From: JAGPHI01 sp036641735
Lineage (GTDB): Bacteria > Bacillota > Clostridia > Oscillospirales > Ruminococcaceae
DNA: 64,000 bases
Assembly (NCBI GenBank): GCA_036641735.1
Contig: JAVWEG010000002.1
Span: 4,582-68,581 of the forward strand
Reading direction: 5' to 3'
Under the pieces are notes generated by a model, which made no database searches, was not told the DNA's origin, and saw only the letters and a list, made by a program, of their open reading frames with translations. Positions 35,668 to 44,041 of this stretch are shown here, piece after piece; positions within the stretch are counted from its first letter, which is position 1; every line of letters starts with the position of its first letter. The position numbers were made by a program, and so were the translations under genes.

Positions 35668-37449
35668 TTAATTTTCTTGTTCTGCGCTTATTCCAAGCTC
35701 CTTTAGCTGCTTTTCTTCTACAGTGTTTGGGCAGCCTGTCATAAGCTCACTTGCATTTTGCACTTTAGGAAATGCAATTACGTCACGGATACTGTCGCAC
35801 CCGAGCATCAGCATTACAAGACGGTCGAACCCAAATGCCATACCTCCGTGAGGAGGCGCTCCGTACTCGTATGCCTCCATAAGGTATCCAAAGTTTTGCT
35901 GAGCGCGCTCTTGCGTAAAGCCAAGAGCCTTAAACATACGCGCTTGCAGTACAGGATCGTTAATACGAATAGAGCCGCCGCCAAGCTCACAGCCGTTTAG
36001 CACCATATCGTATGCTTTAGCTCTGCACTCGCCGGGGTTTGATTCCACCTTATCCAAGTCCTCGTCCTTTGGCATTGTAAACGGGTGATGCTTTGCAATA
36101 TATCTATCTTCCTCTTCGGAATATTCAAATAAAGGAAAATCCGTAACCCATAAAAATTTATATTCGGATTTATCAAACAATTCAAACTTTTTGGCTATTT
36201 CTAAACGCAGTGCGCCAAGTGCCGCAAATACGTGGTCATTATTGCCGTCCGCCACTACCAAAAGCACATCGCCTGTTTTTGCATCTGCTTTAGCACGTAA
36301 AGCTGCTTTTTCGCTGTCGTTTAAAAATTTTTCAAAGCTTGACGTTTCGCCGTCCTGCGTGAGACGAGTATAAGCAAGCCCTTTAGCGCCATAGGTTTTT
36401 GCCACCTCTACAAGCTTATCTATCTCTTTGCGCGATAAGCGGTCGCTAAGACCTTTGGCATTAATTAAGCGCACAGAGCCGCCTGCCTCTATAGCGTTTT
36501 TAAATACTGCAAATTCACTGTTTTTTACAGTATCGGTTACATCTACAAGCTCAAGGCCAAAGCGAGTGTCGGGCTTATCAGAGCCAAAACGCGCCATAGC
36601 TTCGCTGTAAGGCATACGCAGAAAAGGAGTATTTAAATCTATATTATATATGTCTTTAAATATCTTATTTACAAGCCCCTCGTTCATTGTCATAATATCG
36701 TCTTCGGTGACAAATGCCATTTCCATATCTATCTGGGTAAATTCCGGCTGACGGTCTGCACGTAAATCTTCATCGCGAAAGCATCTTGCTATTTGGAAAT
36801 ATCTATCAAATCCCGATAGCATAAGCATTTGCTTATATAGCTGAGGGGATTGCGGCAACGCGTAAAAGCGGCCTTGCTGAACACGGCTTGGCACTAAATA
36901 ATCGCGCGCGCCCTCGGGGGTAGAGCCTATTAGCATAGGTGTTTCTATCTCTGTAAAATGATTGCCGTAATAGTAATCTCTCACTATTTTAGCTATGCGG
37001 CTGCGCAGTACAAGAGGGGAGTGTGCGCAGGGGCGGCGTAAATCAAGATATCTGTATTTTAAGCGCAATTCGTCATTTACCTTTATCTCGTCACGCAGCT
37101 CAAACGGCGTGGTTTTGGCATCGCTCAATATGCGCAGCTCGGTGACAAACAGCTCTATTGCGCCTGTGGCTATCTTGTCGGTTTTTGCACTTCTTTCGCG
37201 CAATTTTCCTTTGGCAATAACCACATATTCGCTTTTTAATGTCTCTGCTTTCGCAAATACTTCTTTATCGGTGCTTTCATCAAATATCATTTGCAATATG
37301 CCGCTCGTGTCACGTAAATCGGCAAAAACAACTCCGCCTTTATCACGGCATTTTGATATAGAGCCTGCTACTGTAATCTCGCGGTTTATGTCTTTTTCAC
37401 TAAGCTCTGTGCAATAATCTGTGCGGCGCAGTGTTCCCATTGTCTCCAT
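35668..37449 (-). CDS. aspS: Aspartyl-tRNA synthetase
   Basis: 593 residues. Class II synthetase charging tRNA-Asp (tRNA-Asn too in some bacteria). The N-terminal OB-fold anticodon domain ('ITVAGSISKCRDKGGVVFADLRDTSG') is followed by the catalytic core with 'RYLDLRRP' (motif 1 region), 'QSPQLYKQMLMLSGFDRYFQIARCFRDEDLRADRQPEFTQID' (motif 2) and 'GAPPHGGMAFGFDRLVML' (motif 3), with the bacterial GAD insertion between. AGGAAG precedes ATG 37449. It follows hisS by 61 nt, the common hisS-aspS pair of Firmicutes. Confidence 0.97.
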   Translation of the reverse strand: METMGTLRRTDYCTELSEKDINREITVAGSISKCRDKGGVVFADLRDTSGILQMIFDESTDKEVFAKAETLKSEYVVIAKGKLRERSAKTDKIATGAIELFVTELRILSDAKTTPFELRDEIKVNDELRLKYRYLDLRRPCAHSPLVLRSRIAKIVRDYYYGNHFTEIETPMLIGSTPEGARDYLVPSRVQQGRFYALPQSPQLYKQMLMLSGFDRYFQIARCFRDEDLRADRQPEFTQIDMEMAFVTEDDIMTMNEGLVNKIFKDIYNIDLNTPFLRMPYSEAMARFGSDKPDTRFGLELVDVTDTVKNSEFAVFKNAIEAGGSVRLINAKGLSDRLSRKEIDKLVEVAKTYGAKGLAYTRLTQDGETSSFEKFLNDSEKAALRAKADAKTGDVLLVVADGNNDHVFAALGALRLEIAKKFELFDKSEYKFLWVTDFPLFEYSEEEDRYIAKHHPFTMPKDEDLDKVESNPGECRAKAYDMVLNGCELGGGSIRINDPVLQARMFKALGFTQERAQQNFGYLMEAYEYGAPPHGGMAFGFDRLVMLMLGCDSIRDVIAFPKVQNASELMTGCPNTVEEKQLKELGISAEQEN

Positions 37450-37510
37450 AATAATCTTCCTATTCTGCCTTATCCACAGGCAATAAATATTTATTTAATT
37501 AATTAGCTAT

Positions 37511-38773
37511 TTAATTTAAATGCTTAATTATTTCGTCATCAAGGCTTACCTCTGTGCTTGTGCCGTCCGCCATACATTTAAGCAAGGCTTTGCCGCTTGT
37601 CACTTCATCATCACCCAATACCATACTGTATTCGGCACAAAGCTTGTCCGCATATTTCATCTGTGGCTTTAGTCCGCGTCCCACAACATCATACACTGCA
37701 TATATGCCATTTTCCCTGCACATCGTCACTAGCCTTTGCGCTGTAATATGAGCGGCAGCTCCTATATTGGCAATATATATTTTAGGCACAGCATCTTTTT
37801 TTGGCTCGATATTTTCCGCTTCAAGCGCAAGCATCAAGCGCTCTAATCCCATACCAAAGCCTACGGCAGGAGTGTGCGGCCCTGCAAATTCATCTACAAG
37901 ACCGTTGTATCTGCCACCGCCGCATATTGTGCCTTGCGTACCCACGCTTTTATGTACAAATTCAAATACGGTATTGGAATAATAATCAAGTCCGCGTACA
38001 ATAGTGGGATTTACTGTAAACTCTATATTAAGAGCTGTAAGTATAGCTTTTACTTTATCAAAATGCTCACTGCAATCCTCGCATAAATAATCCAGCATTA
38101 TAGGCGCATTTGCCGCTATTGCCGCACAATCGGCGCTTTTGCAATCAAGAATACGCATAGGGTTGCGCTCTAAGCGGTCTTTACAGGTATCGCAAAGTGC
38201 GTTTTCGTTCCCCTTAAAATAGCTTCGCAATGCATCGTGATATTTACTTCGGCAAGCTTTGCAGCCGATAGAGTTAATTTCAAGGCTTACGTTTTTAAGC
38301 CCCAGCTCACGTAATATCTGCACAGCTACGGAAATTACTTCCACATCGCTCGCAGCATCGTTAGTGCCAAAACATTCTATGCCAAGCTGATGAAACTCGC
38401 GCAAGCGGCCTTTTTGCGCTTTTTCGTATCTGAAACAGCTTTGCAGATAATACATTTTAAGTGGCATAGCTTCGCTGCCCAGCAAGCCGTTTTCAAGGAC
38501 AGCGCGCGCCACTCCGGACGTACCCTCAGGGCGCAGGGTAACGCTGCGATCGCCCTTGTCGATAAATGTGTACATCTCCTTGCCCACAATATCCGTAGTG
38601 TCTCCGACACCTCTTGCAAATACTTCTGTGCTTTCAAAAGTAGGCAGCCTGATTTCTTTAAACCCGTAAAGCGAAACAATACGGCGCAGCTCTGCTTCAA
38701 GGCGCACCCACTTGCCGCTATCATTTGGCAAGATATCCGCCGTGCCGCGCGGTTTTGTATATTTTACACCCAT
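37511..38773 (-). CDS. hisS: Histidyl-tRNA synthetase
   Basis: 420 residues. Class II synthetase for tRNA-His. Signatures: 'KPRGTADILPNDS' at the N-terminus, 'LRPEGTSGVARA' (motif 2), 'FRYEKAQKGRLREFHQLGIECFG', the histidine-specific 'GLDYYSNTVFEF', 'CGGGRYNGLVDEF' and 'AVGFGMGLERLM' (motif 3). ATG 38773 follows GGAGG; a TTG at 38785 would overlap that ribosome binding site. It lies between the DUF1015 gene and aspS on the same strand. No T-box leader is visible in the 64-nt gap before it. Confidence 0.97.
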   Translation of the reverse strand: MGVKYTKPRGTADILPNDSGKWVRLEAELRRIVSLYGFKEIRLPTFESTEVFARGVGDTTDIVGKEMYTFIDKGDRSVTLRPEGTSGVARAVLENGLLGSEAMPLKMYYLQSCFRYEKAQKGRLREFHQLGIECFGTNDAASDVEVISVAVQILRELGLKNVSLEINSIGCKACRSKYHDALRSYFKGNENALCDTCKDRLERNPMRILDCKSADCAAIAANAPIMLDYLCEDCSEHFDKVKAILTALNIEFTVNPTIVRGLDYYSNTVFEFVHKSVGTQGTICGGGRYNGLVDEFAGPHTPAVGFGMGLERLMLALEAENIEPKKDAVPKIYIANIGAAAHITAQRLVTMCRENGIYAVYDVVGRGLKPQMKYADKLCAEYSMVLGDDEVTSGKALLKCMADGTSTEVSLDDEIIKHLN

Positions 38774-38837
38774 TAATGCCTCCAAATTAGTTTAATGCAA
38801 TTATTATAGTATTTAATGCCGAATAAAGCAAATAAAT

Positions 38838-40121
38838 CTATATCGTTATGCGCCTTGCTTCCATATAATATCTTTTTTCGGGAGCTGTACCCATAGAAAA
38901 TGTTTTTTTAGGAAGCACTCCGCCAAGCAGTACACCTTTAAATATATCGCTCTTGGCAAACGGCGGCAATATAAACCCGATATGCCCTTTAGCGGCAAGC
39001 TCACGTACCGAGGCTTCGTCGTGTACATAATCTACGCTTACCTCTTTATGTGTTTTTATATAAAGGCTTAAAAACGCATCGAGCGATCCTGTGGCGAGCG
39101 CACAAGGCGGATTAATTATACTAAAGCTGCGCTGAGAGGATTTTGCAACGCTAATAAAGTGCTGCAAATTCTCATTGTACGGACAAAATTTAGCACCTAC
39201 GCTGCTAAGATACTCTGCGGCTTCCAGCAATAGGCTGCCTTCGTCTGCACCAAAAAGCACTCTGTGTATAGGCTCTATATTGATAGCAGAGGAATGAATA
39301 TTTACAAGCTCTACAAGGCAGTAACGCGCAGGGTGATTAGATTGCTGTGCCACAGTAAGAGTGGGCTTTATTTCCTCCCAATACGCTTTGGCTGTAGCGA
39401 GCGAATGATTGCCGTCACCCACTGCAAGCGCGAGCGGTGCATCTGCTTTTGCATTTGGATATTTACAGGCAAAATAGTCTTTATCTGCAAAATGCTGTAC
39501 TGTATTTGTAATATGCGCTATATCCTCTGCGCTTGTAATGGCATAGCCTTTAATGTGTCCGCCACCAAGCATAAGCTCTGTGTCATACAGCATTTCAAGG
39601 TCTTTCTTTTTCTCCTCGTATGGCTCAATAAGCGACTGCTTATCGTCATCTATAAGCATAAGTATATGCGGCGCTTCAATCATAGCGCCTCTGCGCACCG
39701 CAAGGCGAGGAGGTATGCGCTCTACCACTGTGTTTTCGGTAGGGCGCACTAGCGGCTGCGTGTTTTTATCGTAGCTGTAAGCTTCTAAATCCACAGCGCC
39801 CACTATGCCACAGCGTATGCCCGATTGCGTTTCTCTTTCTACATATACAAAGCCGTGCATTTTCAGGGTAAGCACATCATCTAACGCTGTGCGCATATTG
39901 TCGTGTATTTGCTCTACACGTTCATTTACATCTTTGTATTCAAGATATATTTCGGGGAGAATCAGCCTTAGCATAGACGGAGAATTGCGTACAATTCCCT
40001 CTGCTTTGTTCCAATAATCAGGCTCGCTTGTATACTGGTCACACGCAAGCACTGCCCATTTTTTCATATCAGTGCCTTGCTTTGGCAATAGGATATCCGC
40101 AGCGCTGAATATATTATTCAT
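38838..40121 (-). CDS. DUF1015 family protein
   Basis: 427 residues. It is recognised from 'ADILLPKQGTDMKKWAVLACDQYTSEPDYWNKAE' and the invariant 'LALAVGDGNHSLATAKAYW' box typical of DUF1015. The biochemical role is not established. Cytoplasmic, no membrane segment. ATG 40121 with GGAG five nt upstream is preferred over GTG 40127. It heads the DUF1015-hisS-aspS transcript from a promoter that overlaps the divergent EamA gene's ribosome binding site. Confidence 0.8.
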   Translation of the reverse strand: MNNIFSAADILLPKQGTDMKKWAVLACDQYTSEPDYWNKAEGIVRNSPSMLRLILPEIYLEYKDVNERVEQIHDNMRTALDDVLTLKMHGFVYVERETQSGIRCGIVGAVDLEAYSYDKNTQPLVRPTENTVVERIPPRLAVRRGAMIEAPHILMLIDDDKQSLIEPYEEKKKDLEMLYDTELMLGGGHIKGYAITSAEDIAHITNTVQHFADKDYFACKYPNAKADAPLALAVGDGNHSLATAKAYWEEIKPTLTVAQQSNHPARYCLVELVNIHSSAINIEPIHRVLFGADEGSLLLEAAEYLSSVGAKFCPYNENLQHFISVAKSSQRSFSIINPPCALATGSLDAFLSLYIKTHKEVSVDYVHDEASVRELAAKGHIGFILPPFAKSDIFKGVLLGGVLPKKTFSMGTAPEKRYYMEARRITI

Positions 40122-40145
40122 AATCACTCCGCCTCTCTTAATATA

Positions 40146-40174
40146 ATAATATAATAGATACGCTATAAATTCAA
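40146..40174 (-). promoter_or_regulatory. Putative promoter of DUF1015-hisS-aspS
   Basis: Minus strand: -35 TTGAAT (40169-40174), 17-bp spacer, -10 TATTAT (40146-40151), 25 nt before the start codon. Confidence 0.6.
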
Positions 40175-40186
40175 GGGGGGAAATGT

Positions 40187-41020
40187 ATGCGAAAGCAAAA
40201 ACCTGCTTTATTATTGCTTTGTGCCGCTCTTATGTGCAGTATCGGCGGTGTGTGCATCAGATTATCACCGTGGCCCCCGCTTGCCATTAATGGCGGACGC
40301 GGTATTATTGCGGCAGGGGTAACCTTTGCATATCTTTTTGCATCACATCACCGTTTACGGCTAAATGCGGCTATTTTGCAAAGCGCTGTATCGCTGTGCC
40401 TCACTATGTATTTATATGTACTGTGCGCAAAGCTTACAAGCGCCGCAAACGCAATTTTGCTGATGTATACGTCTCCTATATTTGTAATGCTATATATGTG
40501 CCTTGTAAAAAAGCAAAAGCCGCGTCGCAAAGAAATATATACCACTGTGCTTGTGCTAGGCGGTATAGTATTTTTTGTGCTGGACGGGCTAAAGCTTGGG
40601 AATATTATAGGTGATATAATAGGCATAGCAAGCGGATGCGCTTATGCAGGTGTGTTCCTTGTAAATACAGGCAAAAGCGCAGATGCAATGTCATCATATT
40701 TTTACGGACAGCTTTTGGCAGGGCTTATCGGATTGCCGTCGCTTATATCGCAAACAAACTACAGCCTTGTGCCTGTACTCACTATCATACTCCTCGGTGT
40801 ATTTCAGCTTGGATTATCGTATATTCTTATGGCTAAAGGTATGCAAAATACGCAGCCTATTACAGCAAGCTTAATCACTTGCATAGAGCCTATACTTAGC
40901 CCCATTTGGGTGCTGCTGATATGTAGAGAGGGTATGAGCGCACAAAGCTCAGTAGGCGCTGTAATGGTGATAAGCGGTGTAATATTGAGCGCCGTTTTGC
41001 AAACAAAAGATAAATATTAA
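40187..41020 (+). CDS. EamA/DMT-family transporter
   Basis: 277 residues with ten hydrophobic helices in two EamA repeats: 'LLLLCAALMCSIGGVCIRLSPWPPLAINGGRGIIAAG' for the first and 'GDIIGIASGCAYAGVFLVNTGKSADAM...ITASLITCIEPILSPIWVLLICREGMSAQSSVGAVMVISGVIL' for the second. It probably exports a small metabolite or amino acid; the substrate is unknown. An AGGGGGGAA ribosome binding site precedes the ATG. Its stop overlaps the end of the convergent bioY gene by four bases. Confidence 0.9.
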   Translation: MRKQKPALLLLCAALMCSIGGVCIRLSPWPPLAINGGRGIIAAGVTFAYLFASHHRLRLNAAILQSAVSLCLTMYLYVLCAKLTSAANAILLMYTSPIFVMLYMCLVKKQKPRRKEIYTTVLVLGGIVFFVLDGLKLGNIIGDIIGIASGCAYAGVFLVNTGKSADAMSSYFYGQLLAGLIGLPSLISQTNYSLVPVLTIILLGVFQLGLSYILMAKGMQNTQPITASLITCIEPILSPIWVLLICREGMSAQSSVGAVMVISGVILSAVLQTKDKY

Positions 41021-41544
41021 TGTAAATGCACACGCTTTTTTACCGCTAAAGCCAGCATATATGCGCATACTCCCTTTATTGTGTCCGGTATAATGAAAGG
41101 AATTACGCAAAACATAAGGCTTTTAACGAGCGAAGTATGTGTGATGAACATAAAATAAACTGTGCCGAGCGCATAGCAAGTAAATAAGCCCAGTATCATA
41201 GCTGCAATAATTACAGGCACTTTTCCGCTATATTTTACAGCGTAGCTTGTGAAAAATGCTATGAAAATATATCCTATTATATATCCGCCTGTTTTGCCAA
41301 ACAATATGCCGATACCGCCCATAAAGCCTGCAAATACAGGGGCGCCTACTGCGCCTAGCATAAGGTACGCAAGCATTGCGCCCACTGCCGCCATAGGCGA
41401 TAATAAAAGCCCTGCAAGATAAGCGCCAAGCACGGCAAGCGTGATAGGCACAGCACCGATAGGTACTATTATTTGCGCTAAAACGGCAGTTATTGCGGCG
41501 AAAAGTGCTGCGTTTACAATAGTTTTTACTTTGGAATTATTCAT
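41017..41544 (-). CDS. bioY: Biotin transporter BioY
   Basis: 175 residues, six helices. 'AAITAVLAQIIVPIGAVPITLAVLGAYLAGLLLSPMAAVGAMLAYLMLGAVGAPVFAGFMGGIGILFGKTGGYIIGYI' is diagnostic for BioY S-components, including 'PVFAGFxGG' and 'TGGYIIGY'. It binds biotin alone or with the ECF module. An AAGGAGTG ribosome binding site is present. No biotin synthesis genes are nearby, so uptake is probably the main source. It is driven from its own extended -10 promoter. Confidence 0.95.
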   Translation of the reverse strand: MNNSKVKTIVNAALFAAITAVLAQIIVPIGAVPITLAVLGAYLAGLLLSPMAAVGAMLAYLMLGAVGAPVFAGFMGGIGILFGKTGGYIIGYIFIAFFTSYAVKYSGKVPVIIAAMILGLFTCYALGTVYFMFITHTSLVKSLMFCVIPFIIPDTIKGVCAYMLALAVKKRVHLH

Positions 41545-41574
41545 ATAATATCACTCCTTCAAAAAGATAAGCAT

Positions 41575-41604
41575 AGTATAGCACAATCATAGCGGTGATT
41601 ACAA
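41575..41604 (-). promoter_or_regulatory. Putative bioY promoter
   Basis: Minus strand: -35 TTGTAA (41599-41604), 18-bp spacer, TGC-TATACT extended -10 (41575-41580). Confidence 0.55.
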
Positions 41605-41690
41605 TTGTGTTGAGTAAAGCTAATATATCTTTTTTTGCTAAGCTGTGATACAATAAGACTATATAATGAATTATTCAAGGGAGACTTAAA

Positions 41691-42830
41691 ATGAATTACA
41701 CCGAGCTTTGCGTGCCGGAGGAAATACATAAGGCAGTAGAAAAAATGGGATTTACCGAGATGACCGAGATACAGGAAAAGGCAATACCGGTAATGCTTGA
41801 AAAAAAAGATATAATAGCAAAAGCACCTACAGGGACAGGCAAAACCTGCGCTTTTGGTATTCCGCTAATAATGGGGATAGAGCAGGACAAGCTTTATCCG
41901 CAGGCAGTGGTAATGGCGCCTACGCGTGAGCTGGCGCAGCAAATAAGCGAAGATTTACGCGCGCTTGCGCATTATTATCCCAGCATACGCGTTACCACGG
42001 TATACGGCGGACAGCAAATTACTCGTCAGATAGAGCAGCTTAAAAAAGGCTCGCAGGTAATAGTGGCTACGCCAGGCAGATTGCAAGATTTAATCGACAG
42101 ACGTGCCATAAGCATAGACAAGGTGAAAACTGTGGTTTTAGACGAAGCGGACGAAATGCTTAATATGGGCTTTTATAAAGATGTGCGCAAAATACTTGAT
42201 ACTATTAAGAGCAAAGAGTGCCTTGCAATGTTTTCTGCCACTATCAGCCGCGAGGTAATGGATATTGGCTGGCTGTATCAGCGTGATGCAGAGGAAATAA
42301 CAGTAGAGCCGCTTTTAGATAGCTGCCCGAATATTACGCAGTATACTATTCTTACCACAGGGCGCAATAAGCTTGCCGACCTTACCGAGCTGATAGTAAA
42401 TAATCATTATGCGCGCGTAATGGTGTTTTGCAATACCAAATACACTACGGCAATGCTTACAAATCAGCTTGCAAAGCTTAATTTCGTAGCCGATTGCTTG
42501 CACGGAGATTTATCACAGGGTGAGCGAAACGAGATAATGGGCAATTTCAAAGACGGCAAGGTAGCTGTGCTTGTGGCTACAGATGTGGCTGCACGAGGCA
42601 TAGACGTATCGGACGTAGATGCGGTGTTTAATTATGATGTACCAAGCTCTAACGAGTACTACACTCACCGCATAGGGCGCACAGGGCGCGCGCGCAAAGA
42701 GGGTGTAGCATATATGCTGTACACTAAAGACGAACGCGCTCGCGTAAAGGATATTTTGCGTTACACGCGCAATACTGCTGTTCCGATAACTTTTAACGAA
42801 AACCGTGAGATAGTAGAGAGTGTATTTTAG
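41691..42830 (+). CDS. DEAD-box RNA helicase
   Basis: 379 residues. All core motifs are present: Q motif 'FTEMTEIQEKAIPVML', Walker A 'APTGTGKT' (about 44-51), 'PTRELAQQI', 'TPGRLQDL', 'DEADEML' (about 150), 'SAT', 'ARGIDVSDV' and 'HRIGRTGRA'. It unwinds structured RNA. It ends right after the second RecA domain, without the basic tail seen in CshA, DeaD or RhlE. That makes it a minimal helicase close to eIF4A size. GGGAGA precedes the ATG. Confidence 0.95.
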   Translation: MNYTELCVPEEIHKAVEKMGFTEMTEIQEKAIPVMLEKKDIIAKAPTGTGKTCAFGIPLIMGIEQDKLYPQAVVMAPTRELAQQISEDLRALAHYYPSIRVTTVYGGQQITRQIEQLKKGSQVIVATPGRLQDLIDRRAISIDKVKTVVLDEADEMLNMGFYKDVRKILDTIKSKECLAMFSATISREVMDIGWLYQRDAEEITVEPLLDSCPNITQYTILTTGRNKLADLTELIVNNHYARVMVFCNTKYTTAMLTNQLAKLNFVADCLHGDLSQGERNEIMGNFKDGKVAVLVATDVAARGIDVSDVDAVFNYDVPSSNEYYTHRIGRTGRARKEGVAYMLYTKDERARVKDILRYTRNTAVPITFNENREIVESVF

Positions 42831-42834
42831 CTTA

Positions 42835-42882
42835 AATTTGGCAAGGCAATGCACGTATTATCGCGAATTGCCTTGCTAAATT
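42835..42882 (+). terminator. Terminator of the helicase gene
   Basis: A 16-bp stem (42835-42850 with 42867-42882, one G-U pair) and 16-nt loop; only a weak T run follows. Confidence 0.65.
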
Positions 42883-42924
42883 ATACTTTCAAATATAATT
42901 TGGCAATAATTTTGGCAAAAGGCA

Positions 42925-42953
42925 TTGACAAATGATGTAATAATTAGTATACT
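42925..42953 (+). promoter_or_regulatory. Promoter of tRNA-Asn
   Basis: Perfect -35 TTGACA (42925-42930), 17-bp spacer, -10 TATACT (42948-42953). An inverted repeat AAGTACC/GGTACTT (42958-42979) lies in the short leader. Confidence 0.88.
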
Positions 42954-42987
42954 TTTTAAGTACCTTGTATTAGGTACTTATTAATAT

Positions 42988-43063
42988 TCTTCCTTAGCTC
43001 AGTCGGTAGAGCATGCGGCTGTTAACCGCAGGGTCGTCCGTTCAAGCCGGACAGGAAGAGCCA
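42988..43063 (+). tRNA. tRNA-Asn (anticodon GTT)
   Basis: 76 nt with encoded CCA. The acceptor stem TCTTCCT pairs with AGGAAGA; D-stem GCTC/GAGC; anticodon stem TGCGG/CCGCA around loop CTGTTAA (anticodon 43021-43023); T-stem GTCCG/CGGAC; discriminator G. The promoter is 35 nt upstream and the terminator starts two nt after the CCA. The GTT anticodon reads AAC and AAU. Confidence 0.97.
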
Positions 43064-43064
43064 T

Positions 43065-43107
43065 ATAATGCACCATACGCACAAGCGTATGGTGCATTAT
43101 ATTTTTT
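43065..43107 (+). terminator. Terminator of tRNA-Asn
   Basis: A perfect 16-bp stem (43065-43080 with 43085-43100), 4-nt loop and T run. Confidence 0.93.
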
Positions 43108-43118
43108 AAAAACTAAAG

Positions 43119-43315
43119 CGGCTTGAACGGACGGCACTGCTGCTCGGCAGATGCAATGCGGCTGTTAACTGCACCGAAGCTGAGCGCCGCCTGTGGCGGA
43201 AAAAGCGAGGCGGAGGTGGAGGCAAAAAACGAGCGGACAAGCCGCGCACGGCGCAGAACGCAGGCTGCTTTTGCCTCAGAAGAGGTGTCCGGTTCAAGCA
43301 GGATGCGAAGAGCCA
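43119..43315 (+). pseudogene. Interrupted tRNA-Asn-like copy with GC-rich insert
   Basis: A degenerate second copy of the neighbouring tRNA. Bases 43142-43173 match its D-arm and anticodon arm ('ATGCGGCTGTTAACTGCA' against ...CCGCA). Bases 43286-43315 match its T-arm and 3' end ('GTCCGGTTCAAGCAGGA..GAAGAGCCA'). About 110 nt of GC-rich sequence (roughly 60% by eye) with its own GC hairpins splits them in the variable-loop position. The acceptor 5' strand is missing. GAAGAGCCATATAATG is repeated exactly at 43055-43070 and 43307-43322, like a tRNA 3'-end duplication left by integration. Antisense open frames here are not believable genes. Confidence 0.6.
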
Positions 43316-43321
43316 TATAAT

Positions 43322-43365
43322 GGGGCTGTTGCAGATGTGTTAAACATCGGCAACAGCCCCTTTTT
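43322..43365 (+). terminator. Terminator after the tRNA-like copy
   Basis: GGGGCTGTTGC (43322-43332) pairs with GCAACAGCCCC (43350-43360), followed by TTTTT. A functional-looking terminator suggests that this region was, or still is, transcribed. Confidence 0.85.
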
Positions 43366-43423
43366 GTTAATTGTTATAATAGCGGCTTTTATAAACGAGC
43401 CGTAAATATGGCAACTTGACTCA

Positions 43424-43512
43424 TTATTGTCCTTGTACACAAAATTTTTCAAGCTGCATACAGCAAGGACTAGGCTTTGAATAGTGCAATCAAAAGTAAA
43501 ATTGCTGTAGTA
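43424..43512 (+). repeat. Dispersed ~90-bp intergenic element, copy C
   Basis: Starts TTATTGTCCTTGTACA as in copy A and ends TGCTGTAGTA. It keeps the GCTG-CATA-CAGC hairpin and the AGGCTTTGAATAG and ATCAAAAGTAAAATT blocks. Here it lies downstream of the convergent secreted-protein gene, not in front of a gene, so the family is not simply a gene leader. With the tRNA, its terminators and the tRNA-like copy it fills the 752-nt gap 42831-43582. Confidence 0.72.
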
Positions 43513-43582
43513 AAAACAATATTTAAACACATATGCGCTTTCGTATGTTTTATGTGCTTATATTAAAGAACGCTTTTTAATA

Positions 43583-44041
43583 TTACGAAAATCCGTGACA
43601 TTCTACATAAGGTGTAGTAACAGCCGCTGTAGTATAGCTGTATCCGCACACATTACATTCTACGTATGCATAGTCAGTTTCATTCCAGCAATAATCGCTT
43701 CCGTTGCGATGATGGACGCAAGTGGTGGTATAAGTGGGTGTTTTTGTGTGAACGTTAGTGAAAGTGTATTCGCCTTTAAAACAACTTTGGCAAGTAGCTC
43801 CGCCCGAGCGAGGTAAATTTATGCCAAGCTCTTTAAATGAGGCCCTTTGCTCTTTTGTAAGCTCTGTTGCCAAAGCTTTATCAAAAGGCACTATTGCAGG
43901 CGCATTTTCTTCTCGATAGACGGTTTCGACGGAAGTAGGCTTTTCAGCTACCTGCGGCTGCACAGGGGGCGCGGCAATGGCACTGGTAGTAAAGGCAAAT
44001 GCCAAGGTTAACACAGATAAAACCAGTAAATATTTTTTCAT
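43583..44041 (-). CDS. Small secreted Cys-rich protein
   Basis: 152 residues. No family is recognised. A signal peptide (about 1-23, 'MKKYLLVLSVLTLAFAFTTSAIA') is followed by a Pro-rich stretch, a 'FDKALATELTKEQRASFKELGINLP' helix and a C-terminal region with seven cysteines and several histidines (CQSC, CVHH, YC, CNVC, EC). The two CxxC pairs could bind zinc or form disulfides. An AAAGGAG ribosome binding site lies upstream. The 12-mer CGCTTTCGTATG (43536-43547) and its complement (44097-44108) flank the gene. Confidence 0.65.
   Translation of the reverse strand: MKKYLLVLSVLTLAFAFTTSAIAAPPVQPQVAEKPTSVETVYREENAPAIVPFDKALATELTKEQRASFKELGINLPRSGGATCQSCFKGEYTFTNVHTKTPTYTTTCVHHRNGSDYCWNETDYAYVECNVCGYSYTTAAVTTPYVECHGFS

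Noticed and set aside
38774..38837. T-box leader ahead of hisS-aspS
   Set aside because: The 64-nt gap before hisS is too short and there is no T-box consensus or specifier loop. The space upstream of DUF1015 is also too short.
41575..41620. BirA operator in front of bioY
   Set aside because: Only a six-base CACAAT/ATTGTG inverted match is present; the usual long TTGTTAAC-type dyad is absent.
43106..43316. Open frames of 60-70 residues on the minus and plus strands across the tRNA-like region
   Set aside because: They overlap each other and the tRNA-like sequence, lack ribosome binding sites and have a low-complexity composition caused by the GC-rich insert.
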